Assembly: GCA_033807695.1 (NCBI GenBank)
Contig: CM066311.1
Location: 2,723,501 to 2,787,500 of the forward strand
DNA: 64,000 bases
DNA from: Daedaleopsis sinensis
Taxonomy: Eukaryota > Basidiomycota > Agaricomycetes > Polyporales > Polyporaceae
Direction: 5' to 3'
A program made the position numbers and the translations under genes. The notes below the pieces were generated by a model. That model was given only the letters and a program-made list of their open reading frames with translations, did no database searches and was not told the DNA's origin. Positions 48,584 through 59,300 of the stretch are shown here, in pieces. Position 1 is the first letter of the stretch; each line of letters begins with the position of its first letter.

Positions 48584-51500
48584 CTGTACTGATCACACCA
48601 AAGCGGCGCCGGGTGTGACCTGTGACTAGTCTTCAAGCCCAAAGCGGCGCGGCGAGGGTCAGTGTGACCAGTGACCCATAGCATATTACGGAGCGGTGCA
48701 GGCCGGCCCGAGTGACCGTAGTTGAACCGGAGAATAGTATATACAAAACATAGCAGTTGGTTCACCTATAGACCAACTCGGCGATGGACTATTTGAATGA
48801 TTATGAACCCACTCACGTCTTAGTTCATCTCTCAGAATGAAATCAAACTGGTAGTTCACCGCACGGCGAATCTGAATTAACTCTACACATTGTACATATC
48901 TACTTACCCCTAAGTTCTCTAAGTACGCTATGTCGACCAGTGCCTCTCTGCTTGACATCACAGACGACACGCTACCTGATCACAATGTCAGCCTCGAGAT
49001 ACCGCTCCACCTGCGACTCAACATCCTTCCTGCCCGGACTACCACAGTCACTTCCTTGATTAAATTTACCCTTCTACCTTCTGTCGCTACACGCCTTCCG
49101 GATGCGACCAAACACACTTCACGATGGATCTCGCACAACAAACCCGACTCACAATGGAATCCCACACACCTGCAGCACATTCCACTGCCTCCCCTTCCGG
49201 TAGTTGAACAGCTCGTCGAAGTCGTATCGAGAACTCCCGATCCTGGCAAGCATCCTCTATCCGTGACACCAGTGCACGTCTCAAACCCGTGTCGCCTTCC
49301 GCTTTGGGTCCTCTCATTCTGGATAGAAGCACATCAGGCGTTGCAGTGTCAGTTGAAGTGGAAGAGAGCGATCGACTGGATGGACTCACAGATCCAGGGT
49401 TCGAAGGAACGGCGGGAAGTGCGAAATGGAATCATGGATCTGCTGTCAATGGTGCCGTGGTCAGACACATTGCATGGCTCCGGAACAACTGGTGCGCCCT
49501 TGGAAACAGTATGCACGTATCTCTCTTGGGACTGGCTCTCAGGTCTCCATATCGCCGACCAGATCACCTTCCTACGCGATCAACTGCGCTCAGAGCATGC
49601 CGACGTTGATTTCCCTCACCTTCTGGTCGATCTGGAGTTCACGAACCACCTTGTCGCTGCCTATTCTGATCAAGACCGGTATGCAACCCACAATCGATAC
49701 ACGTACCTTCGAAAGGTTGCCGATGATTTGGTATACGGGTTTATTGACTCGGTAGGAGGGCTCATTCACATCAACAACACCCATTTTGTCGCCTTCGTGT
49801 TAGATGCTGAGAAGCGGACGATAAGGTTCGGTGATCCTATGGGGAAGAGGGCATCGGACAACATCCGCAACGCGCTCACCTGGTGGTTTTCGCTCGCTCT
49901 TCAACTAGGCTCTTCGACCGAATCCTCCGAATCTGCACCGGCAACACAGATCGTCTTCGATCTCCTTCCGATCTCCATCCAGAAGGATGATCATTCCTGC
50001 GGTGTGCTATCACTCAACGCGCTCGCACATCACTACAGCCACCGCACAACACACCTTGTACCCGTGCATGAGAAGGGCTCCACTCAACATGAACGTATGC
50101 GTCTGGCGCATCGAGCCCTGTCCATTCATTCACAGTATGTGAGTACTTATACAGCAGTGATTGACTCGATTCACACGACTGCACGCTTACGTTGATGCGG
50201 ATGTGCAGGCATCGCTCGGAGGCTTTGAGGCATTTGATGGGCTTGTCGATGACTTCGAATTCACATTCTCTGCATCAAAAGAGGAGCACGCCTTCATGCA
50301 CGAACAGCTCTCACCTTCACGTCATCCTCGACATCCCCTCCTTCGGTCACGCTCCTCTAGTCTGTCGCCAAAGGCGACGTTCGACACAGTCGACCCTTCT
50401 TTCGCCAATGTGACAGATCTACCCACCCTGGATGATCTCGCATCAATTCCAGGGCCTAGTGACGGCGAAGAGCCACCTTCCAGTGGCCCTGACGACCCTG
50501 TCGACTCAGTATGGGACTCAGACAGCGGTGAATCGGAGTTCTCACCTGACAGCATGGCAGACGATAACGAGGACGGCTTTCTGGACACGCGCGCGAGTCA
50601 GAAGGCCCGGTCTTCCCCTCCCCAGCAAGCTAGCGGTGTGATTCATCAGTCTCCAGCAGTACAGCAAAACGACAGTTCATCGAAGCGTCAAGGAACACTC
50701 ACGAGCTACTGGAAGAAGGAGACCAAAGCGGAACGCGATGCACGCAACCACCGGGACTCTGTTCGAGCCATGGCGGAGCGAGAGACTGAGCAGGAGAAGA
50801 CCAAGCGGCGTGAGCAAAAGGATAAGAAGGCCGCACGTGAAGCTGCCACTGAACGAAAACGAAAGTCCCGTGCACGTCAGAAGGAGTTGCGTGAGAGAGA
50901 GTTGAAAGAGAAGGGATTGAGCGTCCAGCGTCCAGCAAAGGTTTGATTAGCGCCTCATTTCTGATGTTGAGGCTGATCTGCAACTCACCATAGACACGTA
51001 AACTCGATGCCTATGACACGGCGGATAGCGGGTCAGCAACGTCCAACTTCAATCCAGCTGAGGCATCACGCCCGTACCGTCAGTTCAAGGAGAGAGAACG
51101 TTCGAAGAAGAAGCGCGCTGGGCCACAGCGCACGAAAGAGCCGAGTGAGGCCCGCTACGTGAACTGGATGGCCCCACATTTTTGGACGCATATCGATCAG
51201 GTCGCACACGCTGTCGGCTATCCATGGAGCCCACTTGAGATCGTTAAACGTCTCCAGCGGACAAGCACAGTCCTTTTCGGTCGTCTACGACCCCAGCGCA
51301 TTTCTCAATGGCGGGATCTTTCGATCACAGACCGCCTCGTTTGGAAGGACAATGTCCTGGCGCAAGTCGAGAAAGGCTACTCACAGGGTGGTCACAGCAC
51401 GAACAAGTCTATATTGGTACGTCACTCATAGTCGAACAACCTGCACGGCGATCTACTTACCGATGTGTACTTATTGTAGGACGAATACCCGGAGCTGGTG

Positions 51501-53309
51501 CAGAAGATCGTGCGCGAGCTCGAGCGGTTGAGGGACACAAGTGTTGCCTTGGACATCACCGTCATCCGTGGTCTGATGGTAGCTATGATAACACAAGACG
51601 CACCCGAGCTCTTCAGCGTCACCGACTCCCTTGGACGTCGTTTCTCCTGCCCGGAGCTCTTCGTACGTCGCTTCTTGAAGAGAGAACTCGACTGGTCCAT
51701 ACGTCGTTGTACGCGCGCAGGACACAAATTCCCCCCCGACGTAGATGAGGTCTGCCGAAGATTCTTCCTACGCAATGCAGTGACGATCCGTGATGAAGAC
51801 ATCCTTCCGTGCTTCATCGTCAACTCGGATCAGACTCAGATTCTCTACTCTGCAGGCAACAAACTCACCTACGCCAAGAGAGGCTCCAAGCAAGTCTCCG
51901 TTGTCGGCGCTGACGAGAAACGTGCCTTCACGCTGCTTGTAGGCGTGTCCATGAGTGGCGAGGTCCTTCCTTTCCAAGCGATCTATCAGGGAGTGGATGA
52001 GACACGATCGCTGCCTAGTCCGAAGGCGCCGGGCTACAAGGAAGCATCCCAGCTGGGATTCCGCTTTGAGGTCTCGAAAACAAAGACTTACTGGTCGACG
52101 TTCGCCACGATGAAGTCCTATGTCACTCAGATCCTGGTCCCATACTTCAACGCCCACAAAGCCCGCTATCCTGAACGCGTCCTTCAAAAATGTATCTGGC
52201 AAATCGATGTCTGGTCAGTTCATCGGTCTAAAGAGTTCCGGACCTGGATGAAGAAAACGTACACGTGGATCATTGTGATCTTCGTACCGGGCGGCTGTAC
52301 ACCCCTGCTCCAGGCTTGCGACGTCGGCATCCAGAAGGTCCTGAAGCTCGCGATCAAAAAAGCCTCCCATGCAGACGTCGTCGCAGAAATTGTTGCACAG
52401 ATGAAGGAGGGGAAGTCGCCGGAGACGATCCTACTGGATAAGCGTGTAGGTGTCGTTCGTGATCGGTCAGTCTCGTGGCTCGTGGAGGGGTACAAGGCGA
52501 TCAACCGAGTGGAGTTCGTGCAACAGGTATGTGTGCTGGCGTCCTACCATAATTCGAGCGTCAGTGACCATCAATCTCACGCAAATGCTGCTTCTTATTC
52601 CCAGGCATTCCGGTTATGCACGGCGGGAGAGTTCAACCTGTCGTATGCAAGCTTGACAAGCCTCGCAGCCAAGCAAGAGCTCGTCCAGCTGCGCGACATG
52701 GAGGCTGAGCTCTATCAAGAGCTAACCTCCGGTCAGACCCGGGACTCGGAGGTTGACGACTCAGAGGACAGCACCTTTGCCGAGGACCTCGAAGATCCCT
52801 CGAACGACCACTCGGTCGATGACGACTCTGCGACAGACATCCCGGCTCTTCGAGACATGTTCTCTAAGGCAGCATCGGCCGCGCAACTTCTCGCTAATGC
52901 GGAAGCGGACTATTCTGATTCGGACGACGAATCTGACGTACCTGGAATCACCACAGATAACACATGGTTTCCGGCATCGACGTCAGGTGGAACGGAACCG
53001 GACGGTGGCCAACTTGATGGACACGGCGACGACGTGGCGAGGCCAGAGAAGCGCCGCCGCCGCGCAAACACTAGGTACCGGTTGGAGGATTGGGTCTTGC
53101 ATTGAGCTCTATAGCTGTGCTATGTTGATCGAAACGTTACAGGGAGTAGTAGAGTGCGAACAGAGACGTTTCGGGCCCAATTCGAGTGTGTCTTAACCAC
53201 CGTAGGTCACAGGCGGCGTGAGCCTCTGTGACCAGTGACCTAAGCCACAATGCGGCGCGGACCAGGTCCTTGTGACCTGTGACGCGCCGCGTTGGTCTGA
53301 TCGGTACAG
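48584..53309 (+). mobile_element. 4.73-kb TA-target DNA transposon encoding a Ulp1-DDE fusion
   Basis: Left end CTGTACTGATCACACCAAAG at 48584; the right end is its imperfect inverse ending at 53309 (...TGATCGGTACAG). TA flanks both sides (48582-83, 53310-11). Subterminal regions share GTGACCTGTGAC and GTGACCAGTGACC words in inverted order. A single intact 5-exon gene fills it. TA target and a pogo/Tigger-like catalytic domain point to the Tc1/mariner-pogo superfamily. A 266-bp MITE with the same ends lies at 55100-55365. Confidence 0.88.
48930..53105 (+). CDS. Ulp1-like protease fused to pogo/Tigger-like DDE transposase (1303 aa, 5 exons)
   Basis: Exons 48930-50138, 50209-50940, 50994-51416, 51480-52526, 52605-53105 (403, 244, 141, 349 and 167 codons); introns 70, 53, 63 and 78 bp, all phase 0. 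The last intron has no in-frame stop, so retention is possible. Residues ~180-400 form a Ulp1/C48-like cysteine protease domain: His285 (NNTHFVAFVLD), Asp302 (RFGDPMG), Gln351 and Cys357 (SIQKDDHSCGVL). A disordered acidic then basic helical linker follows (AERETEQEKTKRREQKDKK). Next is a probable helix-turn-helix region (about 700-850). The DDE_1-type catalytic core has Asp905 (FIVNSDQTQIL), Asp1031 (IWQIDVWSVH) and Asp1069 (LLQACDVGI), the last pair 37 residues apart. The tail is acidic and ends in a basic KRRRRANTRYR. Protease and transposase could be two genes, but every join between them keeps frame and there is no stop, promoter gap or new start between them. Confidence 0.82.
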
Positions 53310-53513
53310 TACTTATCTATAAGTAGACATACTTTTCCGCAAGTTCATATACTTGAGAATAAGTAGACATACTTGGTCAAGTCAGGGTACTTTAAATACT
53401 TGATGTGCAACTTACACAGTACTGTGGAGACTGGTAGGACTGAACAGGATGGTATCCATCAGTAAATGTGCTTGTAATCTAAAACCTCTAAAATCTCTAA
53501 GGTTACTTAGAGA

Positions 53514-53945
53514 TGTACAGCAGTGTTAAAGCAGAGAGATATTATAATGTGGGGAGGAGGGAGGGTAAAATGTCGGAGAGTCACTACCGGTGGGTGCTTT
53601 CAGTGTCATTGTTGATGCAATTAGCAATAAGCCCAACATAAGGGTTGATTTCTATATGTTAATCAGTAGCAGAAGACACATGAACAAAGGTAGCCTTATG
53701 AGTATGTTAGTGAGTCTCCGGGAGGTAAGGTTGCAGAGAATCTCTGAAGTCAAGCAAAGTACACTATATATTCGCTTTACAACCCTCCTGGATATAAGCC
53801 TTCCTGGTGTAGTGGTTAGATTGCCAGTGAGTTTGTTGTGGATATGATCTCTGGGTTCAATCCCCCATAGTGCTTTTTCTTTTTCACATTTTGCCCTCCC
53901 TCCTCCCCACATTATAATATCTCTCTGCTTTAACACTACTGTACA
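53514..53945. mobile_element. MITE carrying a tRNA-like Pol III unit
   Basis: 432-bp element with ~58-bp inverted ends (TGTACAGCAGTGTTAAAGCA... and inverse), nearly identical. The interior includes a tRNA-like block on the plus strand followed by a T-run. No protein is encoded. Confidence 0.8.
53800..53870 (+). other. tRNA-like sequence with A and B boxes
   Basis: GCCTTCCTGGTGTAGTGGTT resembles a tRNA 5' end with an A box (TGGTGTAGTGG, about 53805). GGGTTCAATCC at 53853-53863 is a near-consensus B box. CTTTTTCTTTTT follows at 53873, a possible Pol III terminator. The middle does not fold into a convincing anticodon arm, so it is a tRNA-derived (SINE-like) promoter or a tRNA relic rather than a working tRNA gene. 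Confidence 0.55.
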
Positions 53946-54199
53946 CATTGCTGTAAGCATGCAACTGAAGCAGGGGAGATGACTTTTCGGTCAATTTAAG
54001 CTACTATTATATATACTTATGAAGTCACTTATCCTACTTGATCAAGTGTCGGTGCTTGAATCAAGCAACCCCACGCGGCTTTACTCAAGTAGCCATACTT
54101 ATTCAAGTCGGTGTACTTCTTGCTACTTTTCGCACTTATAACCCTTGGTCAAGGAGCCCAAGTAGTGTTGACGGAATGCTGATGTTTACCACCAAGTTA

Positions 54200-54247
54200 G
54201 AGCCTGTTCGGTAGCCGCTACAGCAGCGCTGTAGCGGATCTCGGTAG
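54200..54247 (+). repeat. Harbinger left terminal inverted repeat (48 bp)
   Basis: Pairs with 62990-63037, one difference seen. It carries an internal 10-bp-stem hairpin with a 3-nt loop. Confidence 0.9.
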
Positions 54248-54447
54248 CGAGTGCCAGGGCTTAAGTCACAGCTCAGATCGGCGCTGTCCGATGTAACACA
54301 TCCGGCGCTTCTAAATTTAAAAAAAAAAACGCAGAAAAAATGACTGCCCGCCGCTGCTTTCCTGTTGCTCTTGCCCGTCACTATGCCTCCTCCTCCTGGC
54401 TCCCAGCCCGCCCAGCTGTTGGTACGGGCTGCTGCATACGCTGTCAT

Positions 54448-54730
54448 GACGGGCAATGGGGAATGTTCCGCACCGGAAAAGGCATAGAAAAGGGCAGGAG
54501 GATGGTCTCCTTTTGCCAGCCTAGTTCTGGACCGGAAAACGCAAAGGATTTCCGCTTATGTAATGTTAATGCACACTACAAGGACTTCAAAGTGTTATTT
54601 ACTTCAGACTAATAGTTACATAAGCGGAATTGTTTGCATTTTCTGGTGCAGAACTACGCTGGCGAAAGGAGACCTTCCTGCCGCCCTTTTCTACGCCTTT
54701 TCTGGTGCGGAACATTTGCCATTGCCCGTC
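54448..54730. mobile_element. palindromic MITE inside the Harbinger transposase gene
   Basis: 283 bp, almost entirely a fold-back: ~115-bp arms starting GACGGGCAATGG and about 85-90% identical, with a short centre near 54565-54615. Sequence on either side (ctgctgcatacgctgtcat / gtgtgtcaacattctcatgg) appears to belong to the host element. Confidence 0.75.
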
Positions 54731-54739
54731 GTGTGTCAA

Positions 54740-56296
54740 CATTCTCATGGTAGCAGTGGCCCTATCCATGACCGCTATAACCGATCGTATTCCCTATCAC
54801 AACTCGGCACTTTCAGGTCATGGACAAGAGCTGCTCAACGGTCATCCCAATCGTATCAAGACTGAGTTGGGTATGAGAAAGCATGTGTTCTTTGCACTCG
54901 TAGCTGCGCTGCGAGCGTGCGGAATACAAAATTCTCGTCACATCAGCTTGGAGGAGAAACTGGCCATATTCCTCTACATGTCAGTTACCGGGCTGCGCAT
55001 TCGACATGTCGGAGAGCACTTTCAGCATGCAAACGAAACAATCTCTCGGTGAGTAAAATTACCCTTGTAATATTTCTTCTGCTATATGGGCTGCAGATAC
55101 TGTACTGATCAGACCAAAGCGGCACGTCACATGTCACACGGACCTCATCCTTGCCGCATTGAGGCATGGGTCACTGGTCACAGTGGCTTGCGCCGCCTGT
55201 GACCGACGTTTGCGGGTGTTTAGAGTGCCAAATCAGGCAATTTTCCGGGCGCCTTCGGCGCCCCAGGCCCTCGGTCACACCGTTTCGGGGTCTCCGCCGC
55301 GCCACTTTGGTGACTCCAAGTGGTCACAGGTCACACCCGGCGCCGCTTTGGTCTGATCAGTACAGTATTACCGGGAAATCCTGGGGGCTCTGTCCAGTTT
55401 CCCTTTCTATAACACCTACATCCATCTTCCGGGTCGAGATGCGCCGGTTCCTGAGCATATACAGGACAATCCAAAGTTCTACCCATACTTTGAGAATGTT
55501 CTAGGTGCCATAGATGGTACGCACATTTAGTGTACCCCATCTGCAGTAGAGCGTCATCTTGCCAGGGATCGCAAGGACCAGGTCACCCAAAACACTCTTG
55601 CAGTGTGCGGATTTGACATGGTTTTCTACTACATCGTTAGTGGATGGGATGGGTCTGCTTCAGACGCATACATGTACAATGATGCCCACTTGAATGACTT
55701 TGCGATCCCCGAAGGAAGATGCTATCTTGCAGATGCAGGGTTTGCCCAATGTGATGCACTCCTTGTTCCTTATCGAGGAGTGTGGTATCATCCGGCTGAG
55801 TGGGGTCGTGCACATGTGCGGTGAGTCTTACAGGCTGTAGTCACTATTCACTTCTCACTCGACTTCAGCGCAGACCTCAAAATGCGAAGGAGCTCTACAA
55901 CCTCCGGCATGCATCAGGGCGGAATGTGGTCGAGCGCATTTTTGGCGTGCTCAAGTGGCGATTTGGGTACGCTGTCTGGTTGTCTTACCTTCAGTAGTTC
56001 AGCTAATGGGTGATCACTACTTTAGCATTCTAGAGCGGCCACCCAAGTTCGACATGGACATACAAGCCCGGATTCCTCCATCCCTGGTCGCTGTGCACAA
56101 CTTTATTTGTGCTCATGATCCCAACGAGCTCGTAGATTTCAAGGACATCCTGGATGATCTACCCTCTTTGGACGACTTCGGAGAGCTAGCGGAAGGGCCA
56201 CCTAGTCGGCGGGAGCAGCTGCATGCAGAGGGGACTCGAGATGAGACTGCTGAAGCTATGTGGCGGGATTACCAGGCATACATGCAGAATATGTAA
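54740..56296 (+). pseudogene. PIF/Harbinger transposase, interrupted
   Basis: Recognisable DDE_Tnp_4 (Harbinger) transposase: NSALSGHGQELLNGHPNRIKTELGM, LEEKLAIFLYMSVTGLRIRHVGEHF and NETIS, a GTGAGT intron, then (after the MITE) YYREILGALSSFPF, first catalytic Asp in VLGAIDGTHI, second in GWDGSASDAYMYND, and the Glu in NVVERIFGVLKWRFG, ending with stop at 56294-56296. Three defects: the palindromic MITE near the 5' end; the 266-bp MITE 3 nt into the second exon, which with its 2-bp duplication shifts frame; and a TAG at 55528-55530 right after GTHI. Two further small introns are visible (after RAHVR and after WRFG). The copy cannot make transposase. Confidence 0.88.
55100..55365. mobile_element. 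MITE of the Ulp1-DDE element family
   Basis: 266 bp with ends CTGTACTGATCAGACCAAAG and the inverse, TA on each side (55098-99, 55366-67). Ends and the GTGAC-rich subterminal words match the autonomous element at 48584-53309. Removing it and one TA restores the Harbinger reading ...ETISR-YYREILGAL across the intron. Confidence 0.88.
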
Positions 56297-56305
56297 CAGG
56301 GTACT

Positions 56306-59300
56306 CTACTTGGCCTGTGCATCATTAATCTCGTTCAAGCGCCGCTTAACCCAGACCTTGCAGAGGCCATCCCCCTTCAAGCTCAAGTAGGTGTCAGCCA
56401 TCTTGACATTCTCAGTGAAGAGGTCAGTCAAGTCTGCCTGCTCCTCATCTGTCAAGCCCTGCTCCAACGACTCCATGCGTTCGATGGCCTTGTTCTTGCG
56501 TGTCGGGGTGGCCTCGACACCAACTGGGCGTCCAGACCCCACAGCTGCGAAGACATTGGTGAAGCGGCTGAACTCGTCACGAATATCGCCTAGAGCACTC
56601 GAAGCACTCACACAGACACACTTCTCAGCTTGGTAGGGAGTAGCGGCAGCTTTATGCTTCGAGCTGCCCACTGCACTCGCCATTCCCATAGCTGGAGTAG
56701 CAGGACGAGGAGGGGTAGAAGGCTGGGAAATCACCACAATAAGCAGTTACTCACCATATATAACCAGCACATACGCACCTGAGAGGGTGGGATAGACCAA
56801 TCTTGAGAAAGGTCAATAGGCTCCTCGACCGACATCGACTGTGTCTCCGCCACAGACTCCATGTTGGAAGCAGAGGATGGGGTCTCTTGAGTGACCTGGC
56901 TCTCCGACAAAGGGAATGGTGCTGAGGGTATGTTCCGCTTTTTACCATGACCTCCACCCGGGCAAACAACATGTTCTCCCCAAGGGATATCGGGCAGAAG
57001 CTCACGGAGAGTGTCATAGTGCATGAACCCTTTGGACTTGAACACAGAGGCACCGGGATGTGCCTGAGTGGTAGGGAGGAATGGGCATAGGGTGAAGATA
57101 GAAGAAATGGTGTACACACCTTGCTAGGCAATGTCATGGGTATCCGCAACCTGTGCGGGTGGCTGCGGGTTTGTGGTGCGGGTGCGGGTGTGGGTCATGA
57201 CTCTGTCTACCCGCGCCTAACCCGCTACCCGTGCTTCGGACACAGCCACCCGTAGCTTATCTGCGGCTGTGATCTATTGAGCGCTGAGGCAAGCCACAGC
57301 GCCCAGTCGCAAACAGCAGAACTGCATAGTTATAAGTCTACATACAAACTCCTTTAGAGCACAATATTCCTAACTTAGTCATTACAATCTAAGCTCCGAA
57401 GTCCGGCTTGAAGTCCGCCGCACATGCTGCATATCCCAGACCCGAGACTCAGGCTCTGTCATCTAATTTGCTTGCCTCCTATAAGCCGTGCCGCTAACTA
57501 CCGTGATCTACGACTCTCGAAAATCCCCCCGCCCTGTCTACTCATCTGTCCGAATGGCTTCCCGGAAATCCTCTCGCAAGCGGGCAGCTAGCTCTTCACC
57601 CGCACGTGCACCGTCGACCAACACGAAGAAGGCGAAGAGTGCCGTAAAGAAGGTTAAAGCGTCGGGTAGCAGCTCTTCGAAGGCTGCGGGAAAGAAGCCG
57701 TCCGTGCCGCCGAAGTCTGCAGCCGTGTCTCGCTCCCGTCGCACCACCGTCCAGACTGAGGAGGAAGAGATTGCCGAGCTTGACAGAAATGGTTTGATGC
57801 TCGTCGAGGAGGACGGAACTCTGGCGCGGGCTTTGGATGACGAGAGCGGAGGCTCAGGCTCTGTCGGTGATGGATCTGAAGAAGAACAGGAGCAGGAGGT
57901 AGACCCGGAGGAGGAATTAGGTGAGCACTAGTACACGACAGTTGAGTCAGTCGTGCTCACCTGTCTGAGCCAGAGGCGATGATGAAGAAGTGGGACTCAC
58001 CTATTTACGCATTCTACCATCCCCGGCCAACAATTGAATACATCGAGGGCCGGCGTTGCCACACCTTCAAGTGCGCTGCGCGCGGGTGCAAGAAGGAGCT
58101 GCGTCGTTATCTTGACAGCTCGGACAAGTCTTCGACCGGTAACCTTCGTCGGCATGCGCGCTCTTGCTGGGGGGACGAGGCTGTTGACGCCGCACGTGAG
58201 GCTGCAAACTTGAAGGAAGCCCGGGATGTCGTCGTCGGAGGGATACTGCGTAGCGGATCAATCACCGCCGCCTTCGAGCGCAAGAAGGGCACCGTGACCT
58301 TCAGTCACCGTCCGCACACTCGGATCGAAACACGTACCGAAATTGCTCGTTGGTGTGCGGAGAACCTTCGTCCCTTCAAAATCGTCAGCGACCAGGGGTT
58401 CCAGAGTCTGATGAAGACCGGAAGGCCTGGGTACTATCTGCCTTCGCCGGTGACAGTGTCGCGTGACGTCAAGGCGGTCTTTGCGCGAACTCGAACGCGC
58501 ATTGCGAAGCTGCTGCAGGTAAGTACATCGTGCTGGCATTAGTATATACACGATACTTATATGCGGATTTGTTACTGACCATGTTTAGGAATACGATGGA
58601 CAGCTGCATTTTGCGACTGACACATGGTCGTCTCCCAATCACCACGTGTTTGTCGCGCTGACGGTGCATTTTGTCCATAACGGGGAGACAATTGCACTCC
58701 CACTCGATGTTGTCGAGGTGGCTGAGTCGCATTCGGGTGTCAACCTCGCCAAAGCGTTCGCGGACGTGTTGAGGGCTTTTGACATATCGGACAAGGTAAG
58801 TTGAGCCGCTATTGGAAGAGAGAGACACTCACGTGAGGTATAGATCCTGAGTGTCACCTGCGATAACGCATCGAACAATGACGCTATGATCAAGCGACTC
58901 GTTGAGCTGCTCCCCGACTTTGATGGTCAGCGAAGCCGAGTGCGCTGCTTTGCCCATGTCCTGAACCTCGTGGCGAAGAGCTTGATCCGACAGTTCGATG
59001 CGGATCTCGACAAAGAGGCCGTCGAGAACGGGGCAGACGAGCGTGAGCTTGCGGAGCTGGCTGAGGGCTTGGCTGACGAGGAACGCATGGCCCAGGAAGG
59101 AGATCGTGCGGACTTGGATGACATTGACGATCCGGACGACGAGGTCGATGCGACGGCTCACATGACGCGTGAGCAGCGTGCTCAGTTTCAAAAGGATGTC
59201 CGGCCTGTCAAGTTTGTAATGGCGACTATCACTACTACAGGACATCAGGACTCACCGGGTGGACCTATCCATCTCCTCTAGCTCCGGAAACTGGCCTTTG

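Larger units (their letters stand above)
53312..54160. repeat. region rich in ACTTGA/TCAAGT and AAGTA words, probably an older MITE
   Basis: Both sides of the 53514-53945 element carry repeated words (ACTTGAGAATAAGTAGACA, CTTGATCAAGTG, TCAAGTAGCCATACTTATTC) in opposite orientation. This looks like subterminal repeats of an element split by the inner MITE. Ends are not defined. Confidence 0.4.

Noticed and set aside
53800..53870. Functional tRNA gene
   Set aside because: A and B boxes fit, but no proper anticodon arm and acceptor pairing could be made; kept as tRNA-like only.
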